From Collinsella sp. (lineage in GTDB: Bacteria; Actinomycetota; Coriobacteriia; Coriobacteriales; Coriobacteriaceae): DNA of 17,141 nucleotides. Below the pieces are notes generated by a model. That model had not been told where the DNA came from, ran no database searches, and was given only the letters and a program-made list of their open reading frames with translations. The translations under genes were made by a program, and so were the position numbers. Location: NCBI GenBank assembly GCA_019414565.1, contig DXLU01000012.1, positions 1-17,141 of the forward strand. Direction: 5' to 3'. Below are positions 1-8,216 of the stretch, piece by piece. Within the stretch, counting starts at the first letter, position 1. The number at the start of each line of letters is the position of its first letter.

Positions 1-78
1 GTAGTGCACGAAGTTGCTGCCGATGAAGCCGCAGCCGCCCGTGACGATGATGTTCTTGGGTTCGAAGATCTCGGACAT
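1..78 (-). CDS. rfbB: dTDP-glucose 4,6-dehydratase, N-terminus only (cut by window edge)
   Basis: Only the first 26 codons are present; the rest lies left of the window. The peptide begins MSEIFEPKNIIVTGGCGFIG and continues SNFVHY. That is the NAD-binding Rossmann glycine motif (TGGxGFIGSNFV) at the start of RmlB-type extended short-chain dehydrogenases. RmlB converts dTDP-glucose to dTDP-4-keto-6-deoxyglucose, the second step towards dTDP-rhamnose. The ATG at 78-76 is preceded by AGGAGG (complement of 87-92), which overlaps the stop codon of rfbA, so the two genes are probably translationally coupled. Being directly downstream of rfbA supports RmlB over other sugar-nucleotide epimerases, but with 26 residues a related dehydratase or epimerase cannot be excluded. 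Confidence 0.8.
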   Translation of the reverse strand, partial: MSEIFEPKNIIVTGGCGFIGSNFVHY

Positions 79-90
79 GCGGGGTTCCTC

Positions 91-990
91 CTAGTACTCG
101 CGCGGGCTGTTGACGATCTCGCCGGCGGCGACCTTCTTCAGGTGCCGCCCGTAGACCGACTTGCCGTAGGCCTTGGCGGCCTCCTCAAGCTCGGCGGTGG
201 AGATCCAGCCGTTCTCCCAGGCGATCTCCTCGGGGACGGACACGGGCAGGTCCTGGGAGTGCTCCACGGCGCGGACGAACTCCGCGGCCTCGTGCAGGCT
301 CTCCATGGTGCCGGTGTCCAGCCACGCGTAGCCGCGGCCGAGGGTCACCACGGACAGCGTCCCCTCCTCCAGGTACATCTGGTTGAGCGTGGTGATCTCC
401 AGCTCGCCGCGTGCGGAGGGCTTCACCTCAGCGGCGCGGGAGGACACGTCGCCCGGGTAGAAGTACAGGCCGGTGACGGCGTAGGAGCTCTTGGGCTCGG
501 CGGGCTTCTCCTCGATGGAGACGGCCCTCCCCTCCCCGTCGAACTCCACGACGCCGAAGCGCTCGGGGTCGTCCACGTGGTAGCCGAAGACCGTGGCGCG
601 GCCCGACTCGGCGTTCTGGACGGCGCGCGTCAGGTGGCGCGACAGGCCGTTGCCGTAGAAGATGTTGTCGCCCAGCACGAGCGCGCAGGGCTCGCCGCCG
701 ATGAACTCCTCGCCGATGGTGAAGGCCTGCGCCAGGCCGTCCGGCGAGGGCTGCTCGGCGTAGGAGAGGTTCACGCCGAAGCGCGAGCCGTCGCCCAGCA
801 GGCGCTGGAAGTTGGGCAGGTCGGTCGGCGTGGAGATGACCAGGATGTCCTTGATGCCCGCCAGCATGAGCGTGGACAGCGGGTAGTAGATCATGGGCTT
901 GTCGTAGACCGGCAGCAGCTGCTTGGAGGTCACGAGAGTGAGCGGGTACAGTCGCGTGCCGGACCCGCCCGCGAGGATGATGCCTTTCAT
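91..990 (-). CDS. rfbA: Glucose-1-phosphate thymidylyltransferase (RmlA)
   Basis: RmlA makes dTDP-glucose from glucose-1-phosphate and dTTP, the first step of the dTDP-rhamnose pathway in the cytoplasm. The 299-residue product has the family's usual length. It opens MKGIILAGGSGTRLYPLT, the nucleotide-binding signature, followed by SKQLLPVYDKPMIYYPL and the metal-binding LGDNIFYG (Asp108). The C-terminal half carries WLDTGTMESL, typical of RmlA. The ATG at 990 is chosen because the protein starts exactly at the family's N-terminus; a TTG at 1002 would add only MDFN. No strong Shine-Dalgarno is visible. It is GC-rich, in sharp contrast to wzx 27 bp upstream, so the compositional boundary of the exchangeable part of the locus lies here. 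Its neighbour is rfbB (12 bp gap). The closing rfbC and rfbD genes are not in the window. Confidence 0.95.
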   Translation of the reverse strand: MKGIILAGGSGTRLYPLTLVTSKQLLPVYDKPMIYYPLSTLMLAGIKDILVISTPTDLPNFQRLLGDGSRFGVNLSYAEQPSPDGLAQAFTIGEEFIGGEPCALVLGDNIFYGNGLSRHLTRAVQNAESGRATVFGYHVDDPERFGVVEFDGEGRAVSIEEKPAEPKSSYAVTGLYFYPGDVSSRAAEVKPSARGELEITTLNQMYLEEGTLSVVTLGRGYAWLDTGTMESLHEAAEFVRAVEHSQDLPVSVPEEIAWENGWISTAELEEAAKAYGKSVYGRHLKKVAAGEIVNSPREY

Positions 991-1017
991 ATTAAAATCC
1001 AATCCATTTTGATGTGA

Positions 1018-2433
1018 CTATCGCTGCTTCTTCAGTTTGGTCAAACACGAAGCAACGCTTTTCAGCGCAGAATGATTGAGCAAGAGATAGCCAACGTAGA
1101 CTAATGCATACAGAATCGCCGCAGTCCCACAAGATAAAAGCTCAGTGAACAAGACGAAAGCGACTGTAAGCAGGATCTCCTGAAACGGCCTCGTTGAACC
1201 CGGGGCGCTAAGCTGTTCGTTCAGATAGAGCTCGGACCACAACGACCTGCCAATAATGCAGATAACGGCGCCACACAGGACGGCGTCGAGCGAGTTAAGG
1301 ACAAGAACACCGAATATCGAAAAAACAGCACTACAAATAACAGTGACGATATTCAACTTCAGGAGCAGCTGCTCTTTACGAAGAACCTTGAAGTAGGTCG
1401 TACAGCAAAGGCTCATCTTAGTGTTGAAGACGCATATCGGGAGTAAGAGCGCAAAGTATTTGAGGCTTACGGCATATTGAGGAAGCCATATCCCCAAAAA
1501 CCAAACCATAGGGAAATAGAGTAAATAGATCGCAGGGAAAATAAGCTCGATAGAATTCCTTATGCCGATGTAAAAACGAACCCTCTCATCTTCAGAGCCT
1601 GTCCTAAGGGCAGGAAATAAAACCATACTCGCCTGTGAGACGAAGGTGATGAAGAAATTCACCAGAGAGAGGGAGAACGAAATTTTTGCAAAGGCGACGA
1701 TACCCCAAAAATGATCGATAAGAAACCTAGATACCCCGAGGATCAGTGTGTCGGCGATGTTCGCAATCATCAGCTTCACGCCGACGAAGATACTGCGGAT
1801 ACCGTCCTTAAGCGAATTACCAAAAGACACTGATTTGGCGCGTAGGATATCCCTGCCCATCCAAGAGCAATATATGAGCGCAATAATTTTCGAAACGAGA
1901 TACGCGTAGACATAGGGATGGTAGTCCGAAACCTTAAATCCAATTAAAACAAGGAGCGGTGCCAGAAACACCAGCCTGTCTAACATTGTAGAAAACGAAA
2001 AAAGCTTAGTTTCGTTCATGGCCTGAAAGACAAAGCCTAAATAACTTGTCAGGTTATAGACGACGGTGTAAAGCGCAAAAGACGCGATAACAAATACACG
2101 ATTTGCGTCATCGACAAGAGGCAGCGAAACAAAAGTGATGCCGAGGCAAATCACTGCCTGGAAACAAGCACCGAAGATATACTGGGATTTGATTGAGCTC
2201 TTATCGATTTCATCACGAGAGAGACCCCCGTTAATCAGGTAGACACCATCATTCAGGCCAAGGTGAAAAAAGCCGGAATAGGTCGTATAAAACATGAACA
2301 GTTGCCAGTATCCATAATCAGCAACGCCAACGATTTTCGGCACGAGCAGCGACATGACGACACTGACCGATAGAGAAATAAACTGTGCAGCAAACGCAAT
2401 CATAGTGTTGCGTGCAATAGACGAATAATTCAT
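1018..2433 (-). CDS. wzx: Wzx-type oligosaccharide flippase
   Basis: This is a 471-residue polytopic membrane protein built almost entirely of hydrophobic segments with short charged loops, consistent with the 12-14 helices of the polysaccharide transporter/MATE-like (MOP) superfamily. The N-terminus (RNTMIAFAAQFISLSVSV, then LVPKIVGVADYGYWQL) has the usual start of Wzx/RfbX proteins, where the first helix is followed by a conserved PxxxGxxxYGxW-like loop. By family knowledge it would move undecaprenyl-linked repeat units across the cytoplasmic membrane for polymerisation. The ATG at 2433 has an AGGTTG Shine-Dalgarno a few bases upstream. It sits between wzy and rfbA, and its AT-rich composition matches wzy and the GT2 gene rather than rfbA. 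Substrate specificity cannot be read from sequence. Confidence 0.85.
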   Translation of the reverse strand: MNYSSIARNTMIAFAAQFISLSVSVVMSLLVPKIVGVADYGYWQLFMFYTTYSGFFHLGLNDGVYLINGGLSRDEIDKSSIKSQYIFGACFQAVICLGITFVSLPLVDDANRVFVIASFALYTVVYNLTSYLGFVFQAMNETKLFSFSTMLDRLVFLAPLLVLIGFKVSDYHPYVYAYLVSKIIALIYCSWMGRDILRAKSVSFGNSLKDGIRSIFVGVKLMIANIADTLILGVSRFLIDHFWGIVAFAKISFSLSLVNFFITFVSQASMVLFPALRTGSEDERVRFYIGIRNSIELIFPAIYLLYFPMVWFLGIWLPQYAVSLKYFALLLPICVFNTKMSLCCTTYFKVLRKEQLLLKLNIVTVICSAVFSIFGVLVLNSLDAVLCGAVICIIGRSLWSELYLNEQLSAPGSTRPFQEILLTVAFVLFTELLSCGTAAILYALVYVGYLLLNHSALKSVASCLTKLKKQR

Positions 2434-2466
2434 TCAACCTCGTTTGTTTAAACTAGCAACCTTGAT

Positions 2467-3699
2467 TTATTCAGAAATCAAAATAGGGCCCGACTCGCAC
2501 AAATCTGAATACCGAGCACTCGTTCTACCCAGAACGAGTCCACAGGAAACAAACAAGATGACCGTTGGCACCCACCAACCAAGCTCGCAATAAAACATGA
2601 GCTCCGCGCAGCATATACAGGAAACGGAAAATAGTACTTGATCGAGTTCGCAACCCGACCTGAACGAACCGATGCCAGCGGAAATTAGCAAAAATACAAA
2701 ACTACAAATTCCAAGAAAACCATATTCATACAGCATTGCAAGGAAACCATTATCCACCGTTGAAAAACCGCTAATTTCAACCGTCGTGCCCAGCATAGTC
2801 ATGCGACTACTGCCATAACCATTTCCAGTAAGCCAAAACAGCGGCCTGCTTAAAAAGCTATGAATAATATAGGCAATGGCTCCGGAACGCTGGCTATATG
2901 AAACATCAGTTTCAAGCTCACCAAATCGAGAAGCCACAAAGTTAAACAGTCCAAACTTGTAGAGAATGAAAACGAGTAGCAATACAGCTGGAACTAAAAG
3001 CGCAATTAAATTCCATTTAGAATACTCGGGGTTCTTTAGGCGAAAGATCAGGTAAACCGATGCTAAAGCAATGAGAATAATCCACGCGCTACGACTCTTT
3101 GTCAGAAGCAGAGCGACCAAAAGAACTACAGAGCATAAGAGACGTTTCATCCTGCACGTCTCCAATTTATAGTTAATTACCACAGCAATAACTATCATTT
3201 GGCCAAATACGATTGCATGACCGAAAAAACTACGCAGTCGATACATGGATGGATTATCAATCGTTACAGTTTGTAGAAAAGAAAAGGAACCATTTGTAAC
3301 TAGTCGTTGACCTAAAGCAATTTCAAGGACAAAGCTAAATAGGCAAGCGAACACCATAACGTTGCGAAGCATAAGCAATGCAGACTCAACCCAGTCATCG
3401 TTCTTTGCTTTACCGTAAATATAACCAAGAAGAATGCAAAAGAAATACGAGCAGACCGTAAGGAGGGATTCATTAATACTTCGGGACGTAAACGCAATGG
3501 CAGAAAAGAAAACCATCGCGCCCATAACGACAATGGGAATGGCGTTATTTAAAAACACTTTGTAGAGACGCCCAGAAAGAACTTCTTTGAAAACAAGCAA
3601 TCCTAGAACAGAAAAAAACAGTCCTTTTACGGGAGAAATGACACTTAAGATTGCGGCAAAAATCAAAATAGTGAATTCACTAGTAAATAGCTCAAGCAT
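2467..3699 (-). CDS. wzy: Wzy-type O-antigen/capsule repeat-unit polymerase
   Basis: The 410-residue hydrophobic protein has about ten or more predicted membrane segments and one larger external loop near residues 250-310, the architecture of the O-antigen polymerase/ligase family. Family-type landmarks are LLTKSRSAWI after the central helices and, in and after the big loop, SQRSGAIAYIIHSF, LTGNGYGSS and VDNGFLAMLYEYGFLG. Its expected role is to join flipped repeat units outside the membrane. The ATG at 3699 is preferred over a GTG at 3708 because AGGTG (in 3706-3710) lies at good spacing upstream of it. The stop of the GT2 gene is at 3709-3711. Polymerases diverge strongly in sequence, so assignment rests on topology, the loop motifs and position beside wzx. 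A WaaL-like ligase role is the alternative, but is less likely in a Gram-positive capsule cluster. Confidence 0.8.
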   Translation of the reverse strand: MLELFTSEFTILIFAAILSVISPVKGLFFSVLGLLVFKEVLSGRLYKVFLNNAIPIVVMGAMVFFSAIAFTSRSINESLLTVCSYFFCILLGYIYGKAKNDDWVESALLMLRNVMVFACLFSFVLEIALGQRLVTNGSFSFLQTVTIDNPSMYRLRSFFGHAIVFGQMIVIAVVINYKLETCRMKRLLCSVVLLVALLLTKSRSAWIILIALASVYLIFRLKNPEYSKWNLIALLVPAVLLLVFILYKFGLFNFVASRFGELETDVSYSQRSGAIAYIIHSFLSRPLFWLTGNGYGSSRMTMLGTTVEISGFSTVDNGFLAMLYEYGFLGICSFVFLLISAGIGSFRSGCELDQVLFSVSCICCAELMFYCELGWWVPTVILFVSCGLVLGRTSARYSDLCESGPILISE

Positions 3700-3708
3700 T
3701 CTAAACAC

Positions 3709-4653
3709 CTACTTACTGTCACAGGGACTGATTAAGGCCTTAAAATCACCAAGCAGGGAACGATTTGACAGTTCATACTTACGATATTTTAGAATGGTGC
3801 CTAAATCACTTAGTTTTAGGCCGCCTACGAGCAAGTGCAGACGGGCATTTAAAACAGAACCGTAATGCTCTATATGCGCAGAAGATATACGATAATCGCC
3901 AGGATTACTACTGCAGTATTCTTCTAAAACCTCAGAAAATCTCAAGCACATCATTATCTCAGCAACACGAGATTTCTTGTCAATATGTCGCATCTCAGTT
4001 GCATTAGAGTCATGCCTGCGGAACCGAATCAAGGGCTGATTTAGAAGTCTGAGGGTCCCCTTCAGTAATGAGAAGCGCCATAACATACCATCATGCGCAA
4101 AATCATCCTGCCAATATGGCATGATTTCCCTTATAAAACTCGATTTAACGGCATAGGAACATCCGGGGCGCCGTACCGACATAAACTTGCTATCGAAAAC
4201 CGGAGTCTCCAAATCGTCCAGAGGTTTGGAATCATCGACGGCACCATAGACTGTTACTTTTTTACCGCCGCTCTCATAAAACGGCTCGACGGCGCAGCTG
4301 AGAACCTCAATCGAGGGGTCCTTCTCGAGGATTGAGGACATCACAGCTATTTTATCGGGTTCCCAGATATCATCCTGGTCGCACGGAAAGACGATTCCAT
4401 CGTCTATAGATGCAAGGTCGAGAAGCCGCTTAAAGCTCTTGCGCCAGCCGAAATTAGAGCGGTTCTTGTTGATGGTCCAATTATCGAGTCCGTGTTCCTC
4501 GATATATTTGACAATGAGATCGAACGACTCGTCTGTCGAGCAATCATCCGCGATTAGTACTCGGTCCGGAGACACGGTCTGAAGTCGCAAGCTGTCTAGC
4601 TGCTCAGTAAGATATCGTGTGCCGTTATAGACTGACATCACAACCGTAACCAT
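3709..4653 (-). CDS. Glycosyltransferase family 2 (GT-A fold)
   Basis: This is a 314-residue GT2 enzyme predicted to add one sugar to the lipid-linked repeat unit at the cytoplasmic face of the membrane. It opens with the GT-A first strand (VTVVMSVYNG), then LIADDCSTDES for nucleotide binding. The metal-binding segment is CDQDDIWEPDKI (Asp-Gln-Asp-Asp at residues 92-95), a form common in rhamnosyl- and related transferases of polysaccharide loci. A later FAHDGMLWRFSL segment is the probable acceptor/catalytic-base region. The ATG at 4653 is chosen because AAGG sits five bases upstream; the ATG at 4665 would add MKVL but has a poor ribosome-binding site. There are 16 bp to the upstream GT4 stop. 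The gene is AT-rich like wzy and wzx. Donor and acceptor are unknown. Confidence 0.85.
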   Translation of the reverse strand: MVTVVMSVYNGTRYLTEQLDSLRLQTVSPDRVLIADDCSTDESFDLIVKYIEEHGLDNWTINKNRSNFGWRKSFKRLLDLASIDDGIVFPCDQDDIWEPDKIAVMSSILEKDPSIEVLSCAVEPFYESGGKKVTVYGAVDDSKPLDDLETPVFDSKFMSVRRPGCSYAVKSSFIREIMPYWQDDFAHDGMLWRFSLLKGTLRLLNQPLIRFRRHDSNATEMRHIDKKSRVAEIMMCLRFSEVLEEYCSSNPGDYRISSAHIEHYGSVLNARLHLLVGGLKLSDLGTILKYRKYELSNRSLLGDFKALISPCDSK

Positions 4654-4669
4654 TAAAACCTTCATCCAA

Positions 4670-5887
4670 TTAATGCTCAGCTATTAGCTGATCGTAAATA
4701 CTTATAAGACGTTCAACATATGCGGTCTTTTCAAGGCAGCTGAAGTCCGCCTTCTCAACCGCTTTCCTATAACGAGAACAAACATCAGGGTCAAGCATAT
4801 TGACCATTGCGTCAGATAGCGACTCGGAACTGCCCGCGCTGAAAATTTCGCCGAGGCCTTTCGACCTCACAAAGGAGGCCGCATCGCCGACATCCGAAAC
4901 GATACACGGCAGGCCGGCAGCAATCATTGCTTCATAGGCGACGAGCCCAAACGTCTCTCGACAAACCGAAGGTATAACGATCGCACGTGAGCGTCCCATA
5001 ACGGAAAGCACTTCATCATGGGACAGCGCGCCCATGAATTTGATATCCGGATAGCTGTCCGACAGCCTCTTCAGTTCGGTACCGTCACCGATGACGATAG
5101 CGTCCACACCGGCCCTACTGGCGGCTTCGCAAAATAAATCGCAGCCCTTTTCAGGACTCAGGCGACCAACGAATAGGTAAGCCTCGCAATCTGCATCAAA
5201 CCCATGCTGGAATTTGTCCGCATCGACGTAATTTAAACAGTCGAATCGCTCGGCATCCCAGGTTAGATAGGGCTCAATCAACCGACGACTGGAATCTGAA
5301 ACGAAGGCGACGGCCGGGCGCAGCGCTCTCAAAACATAGCCCTGCACGGAAAAGCGAACGGATCGATACAGTTTTTGGATATATGAGCGCTTGTCACAGT
5401 TGTGCAGCAGGCACTTCGGAGAACCGGGGGCAATTCCGCAGTTGCAATGATTCACATAATCGTAGAGTCCACCGTTGGAACAAACGAGGAAGTACTCATG
5501 GGCTGTGATCAGGCACTTGAACTCCCGTCGCCCTATGGCCGTGAATATCGAGGGAGAAAGGGAGTGCGTCCAAGAGTGAACGTGGACGACCGTCGTCTTC
5601 GGATCGAGCTGCTTCAGTAGATCATCCAGCGCCGTTTCCGAGCGCCTGTTCCAGATACCCTGGACAGCGCCGGAGATGCCCCCGTTCAGGACGTCGTTCT
5701 GCCCGCAATTGACACAAACAACACCCGATTCGATTAAGGAGGGATCGGGGTCACCCAACGCTGAAAAGAAATAGCTGTTGACACCTATCCTCGCCAGAGC
5801 AGCTGCTGTTTCGATTGCGATTTTTGAAGCTCCGCCCCCGATATGGGGACGGTCGCAAATCGTTATCACTGTGGTGAAGTTACTCAT
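4670..5887 (-). CDS. Glycosyltransferase family 4 with Cys-rich insertion
   Basis: This is a 405-residue GT-B enzyme of family 4. The N-terminal Rossmann domain begins MSNFTTVITICDRPHIGGGA, with the glycine-rich acceptor-side loop. The C-terminal domain has LFVGRLSPEKGCDLF and the family signature RETFGLVAYEAM (the E-x7-E pair), which holds the nucleotide-sugar. About residues 130-165 form a cysteine-rich insertion (HEYFLVCSNGG, then HCNCG, KCLLHNC) with spacing suggestive of a structural metal site. The start at 5887 is chosen because AGGA lies seven bases upstream and the ATG overlaps the upstream gene's stop (8 bp overlap), a coupled arrangement. An in-frame start at 5917 lies deeper in the upstream gene. 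It presumably elongates the repeat unit; donor sugar unknown. Confidence 0.87.
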   Translation of the reverse strand: MSNFTTVITICDRPHIGGGASKIAIETAAALARIGVNSYFFSALGDPDPSLIESGVVCVNCGQNDVLNGGISGAVQGIWNRRSETALDDLLKQLDPKTTVVHVHSWTHSLSPSIFTAIGRREFKCLITAHEYFLVCSNGGLYDYVNHCNCGIAPGSPKCLLHNCDKRSYIQKLYRSVRFSVQGYVLRALRPAVAFVSDSSRRLIEPYLTWDAERFDCLNYVDADKFQHGFDADCEAYLFVGRLSPEKGCDLFCEAASRAGVDAIVIGDGTELKRLSDSYPDIKFMGALSHDEVLSVMGRSRAIVIPSVCRETFGLVAYEAMIAAGLPCIVSDVGDAASFVRSKGLGEIFSAGSSESLSDAMVNMLDPDVCSRYRKAVEKADFSCLEKTAYVERLISIYDQLIAEH

Positions 5888-7085
5888 GCACGGTCCTAGG
5901 TTTGATAGATCGGACAAACCGCTTTACACGCAGGCGCATCGACGGGGGGAGCAGCATTTTCAGACGGTCGAAAAGGGTCGCATTCGGCGCCAGGACGGAA
6001 TCAAAGACTTGTAATCCTGTAGCCTCGAAATGCTCGATAACGGCATCGCGCCTCTCCTCAAGATCCGAGCGCTTATTAGGATCTTCATGCAGCAGCACAT
6101 CATCCGGAGCAAGGCCGTTGTTAGAGTAGGCGACGCAATCGCTTATTTCATCGATCAATTTTGCCCCGCGCTCGGTCTTCACGATAACGGCCGAAACACC
6201 CTTCTCGGGATGTCCGCAGTCTTGGACAGACTCAGAACGCCAGGAATCACCGAGGATGATGTCGGCAGGACTGTCGCTCCCTCTGAAAGGACAGCCGTAG
6301 CAAGACGATCTGCTGATCAGGCCTTTGATGTAGGAACCATAAAAGGGATCGAATGCAGCGGGCCTCTTAATAATCCTGCCGTCGGATAACTCGATTTTTA
6401 TGTTATGGCCCCATCCGAATTTCGATTTATCTCTAAAAGTCAGTGCGGTGACATCGGACTTCTCCCGAAGCTCGAGCCAGTCAACATAGGAACGAAACAT
6501 GGAAGAGCTTGGTACACCGTGGCAAACAACGCTGACGGTTGTCAGCCCATCCATCGGTTTACCCAAATAGAGACGCAGCGCGGAAACCTGACAAGGAGTA
6601 CCGCTGAAGAGGACTCGCTTGCCGGATTTGAGATCGCTGAGCACTTCGGGATACGATTCGCTAGCATCGCTCTGGACATATTTGGACTTTTGCAGGAGCG
6701 CGATTTCGGCAAGCTCGGATATACCGATATGCCTGACGTGATCGACGCCATCCCAGGCGGCGCCGTAAACGCGCCCGCCGTCCGATAGTATACGTTTCGC
6801 AAGAAGGGAGAAGACGCCGCCGGACGAACTTTGCGCGAGCTCGTCCGGGTCATCGCTCTGCAAGACAGAGGCGCGAATGGCCTCCGAGTCCGCGTCGACT
6901 TGGTTTTCCGCCGGACAGGTACGCAGGCAAAGACCGCAGGAGGTGCATCTCGCTGCGTCCACCACGGGATATTCGAAACCGTCGGGCGAGGTACGCATAG
7001 TAATAGCGGAAAAAGGGCATTTGGCCGCGCAAGCTCCGCAACCAAAGCAGGCCCGGTGAGAAACTGTGTCGATGTTCTTGCTCAA
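5880..7085 (-). CDS. F420 hydrogenase/dehydrogenase beta-subunit-like iron-sulfur protein of capsule loci
   Basis: This 401-residue cytoplasmic protein has two N-terminal [4Fe-4S] ferredoxin motifs: Cys13-x2-Cys16-x2-Cys19-x3-Cys23-Pro and Cys47-x2-Cys50-x2-Cys53-x3-Cys57-Pro. Next come the FrhB-type N- and C-terminal domains, with SSGGVFSLLAKRIL, LFSGTPCQVSALR and CYGCPFRG. Members of this family beside a polysaccharide pyruvyl transferase are common in bacterial polysaccharide clusters, where their reaction is not established. Use of coenzyme F420 is not shown; the name is historical. The start is a TTG at 7085, supported by AGGGGG eight bases upstream and because the first ferredoxin Cys follows at residue 13; no in-frame ATG exists before residue 30. 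It lies 12 bp after the pyruvyl transferase gene and overlaps the next GT4. A redox or flavin-linked role in modifying the glycan is inference. Confidence 0.85.
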   Translation of the reverse strand: MSKNIDTVSHRACFGCGACAAKCPFSAITMRTSPDGFEYPVVDAARCTSCGLCLRTCPAENQVDADSEAIRASVLQSDDPDELAQSSSGGVFSLLAKRILSDGGRVYGAAWDGVDHVRHIGISELAEIALLQKSKYVQSDASESYPEVLSDLKSGKRVLFSGTPCQVSALRLYLGKPMDGLTTVSVVCHGVPSSSMFRSYVDWLELREKSDVTALTFRDKSKFGWGHNIKIELSDGRIIKRPAAFDPFYGSYIKGLISRSSCYGCPFRGSDSPADIILGDSWRSESVQDCGHPEKGVSAVIVKTERGAKLIDEISDCVAYSNNGLAPDDVLLHEDPNKRSDLEERRDAVIEHFEATGLQVFDSVLAPNATLFDRLKMLLPPSMRLRVKRFVRSIKPRTVHE

Positions 7086-7097
7086 GCTAACTTCCCC

Positions 7098-8216
7098 CTA
7101 TTGCTCAAGAGCATCCAAGAGCCATTTTTTCGAAAACGTGATGAGCGACTCCACGTCGGACAGTCGCTTCTCATAGCCCTCGATTTCCGTAGCGTTCATG
7201 TGACTGTCATAGCCATCTAGCAGACGATCCTCGGTATTCGAGAGCCTCGAGAGGCTCTCGACTCGAGAGTTTTGAGAGCGCTTGTCGGTCTCCTCAAATC
7301 TCTTGAAGCAGTAATAGTCTTTGCGGAAAATTTGAGAAAACAGCGTACCGTGCAGCGAATCGGTTAACACGAACCGCGCGCTCGCCAGATAAGCGAGCCA
7401 TTCATCGGGACCAAGCCCGTAACGCGGATTGAGCTGCTCGTCGACAGCATTTTTACCTGAACCGACAAGCGTCACGACCTCGCAGCCGAGCTCTTTTGAA
7501 ATCGAATCGACAGCTTTCCTGTAAAACGGCCTATTCCCAAGGAAATAGCAGACGATTTTCCCGGGCTCAGGACATTTACCGTTGATGAGCGGGGCCCAGT
7601 CCTCTTTCGACAGGAGCAGGACAGGGTCCACAACCTGTGAAGGGCGCTCGAGACCGAGGGATTCGACAAAATCCGCGCCCGCATCTTCACGAACAGACAC
7701 AGAGCTGAACGTTTTAATCAGATCGGTAATGATCTTTTTCTTCCTCTGCGTGGTGCTCGTGACACCGAAGCTGGGTGCATACGCGATTCTCTTATCGCTG
7801 TCGCTTAGAAAAGAGAGATAGAAATTCCTATTCAAAAGATAAGGGGACCAGATTTGATCAGATCCGCAGACGTATGCATCGTATTTTCCCCGTAAATCGA
7901 CCAGTCCGTCTGTATCGACAATCCGATCAGTGGTCTCGATGTTCTGGCTCAAAAAGCGATTGAATACGTCAGCCGTCGAGGATCCGAAGTCATCATGTTC
8001 CTTCTTGCGATTGAATAGCTCACGTGCTTTGCCAGCAAATAAATCGAAGGAGTTCCGGTTGATCGCCCAGTTCAGTAGCTTTTCTTTAACGCAGGGAAGA
8101 TAGTCGGCGTCGACAACGTCATGCCCTTCTGCCTTCAAAAACTGCTGTAGGGCATAAGCCTGAAGCAACGTACCGAAATTTTGATTATGGAGCCACGTTA
8201 AAATACAAATATTCAT
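7098..8216 (-). CDS. Polysaccharide pyruvyl transferase family protein
   Basis: This is a 372-residue protein of the CsaB/WcaK/PssM-type polysaccharide pyruvyl transferase family, expected to attach a pyruvate ketal from phosphoenolpyruvate to a sugar of the repeat unit. Visible family features are the N-terminal MNICILTWLHNQNFGTLLQA, the central YVCGSDQIWSPYL with RIAYAPSFG, and the C-terminal LTDSLHGTLFSQIF (with the conserved SxHG), all typical of the GT-B-like fold. The ATG at 8216-8214 shares one base with the TAA of the upstream GT4 (TAATG), indicating coupled translation. It is paired with the FrhB-like gene 12 bp downstream, a pairing seen in many capsule loci. Some members of this family may not be pyruvyl transferases, so substrate and even the reaction are inferred. 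A strong palindrome lies within the 3' part of the gene. Confidence 0.85.
   Translation of the reverse strand: MNICILTWLHNQNFGTLLQAYALQQFLKAEGHDVVDADYLPCVKEKLLNWAINRNSFDLFAGKARELFNRKKEHDDFGSSTADVFNRFLSQNIETTDRIVDTDGLVDLRGKYDAYVCGSDQIWSPYLLNRNFYLSFLSDSDKRIAYAPSFGVTSTTQRKKKIITDLIKTFSSVSVREDAGADFVESLGLERPSQVVDPVLLLSKEDWAPLINGKCPEPGKIVCYFLGNRPFYRKAVDSISKELGCEVVTLVGSGKNAVDEQLNPRYGLGPDEWLAYLASARFVLTDSLHGTLFSQIFRKDYYCFKRFEETDKRSQNSRVESLSRLSNTEDRLLDGYDSHMNATEIEGYEKRLSDVESLITFSKKWLLDALEQ
7238..7261. repeat. 24-bp near-perfect palindrome inside the pyruvyl transferase gene
   Basis: Arms TCGAGAGCCTC and GAGGCTCTCGA (11 bp each) are exact inverse complements around a two-base GA centre. A further CTCGAGAG follows at about 7263-7270. 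The stretch encodes Arg-Val-Glu-Ser-Leu-Ser-Arg-Leu-Ser-Asn, so it may simply be a by-product of coding, but an 11-bp perfect arm is long for chance. Confidence 0.7.

Noticed and set aside
4..1017. Open frame of 337 codons on the plus strand over rfbA
   Set aside because: It is a shadow of rfbA on the opposite strand, Gly/Leu/Val/Asp-rich with no domain, and rfbA is unambiguous.
5880..7085. True coenzyme F420 hydrogenase subunit
   Set aside because: No hydrogenase partners or F420 biosynthesis genes are nearby and the operon is for polysaccharide synthesis; only family resemblance supports the name.
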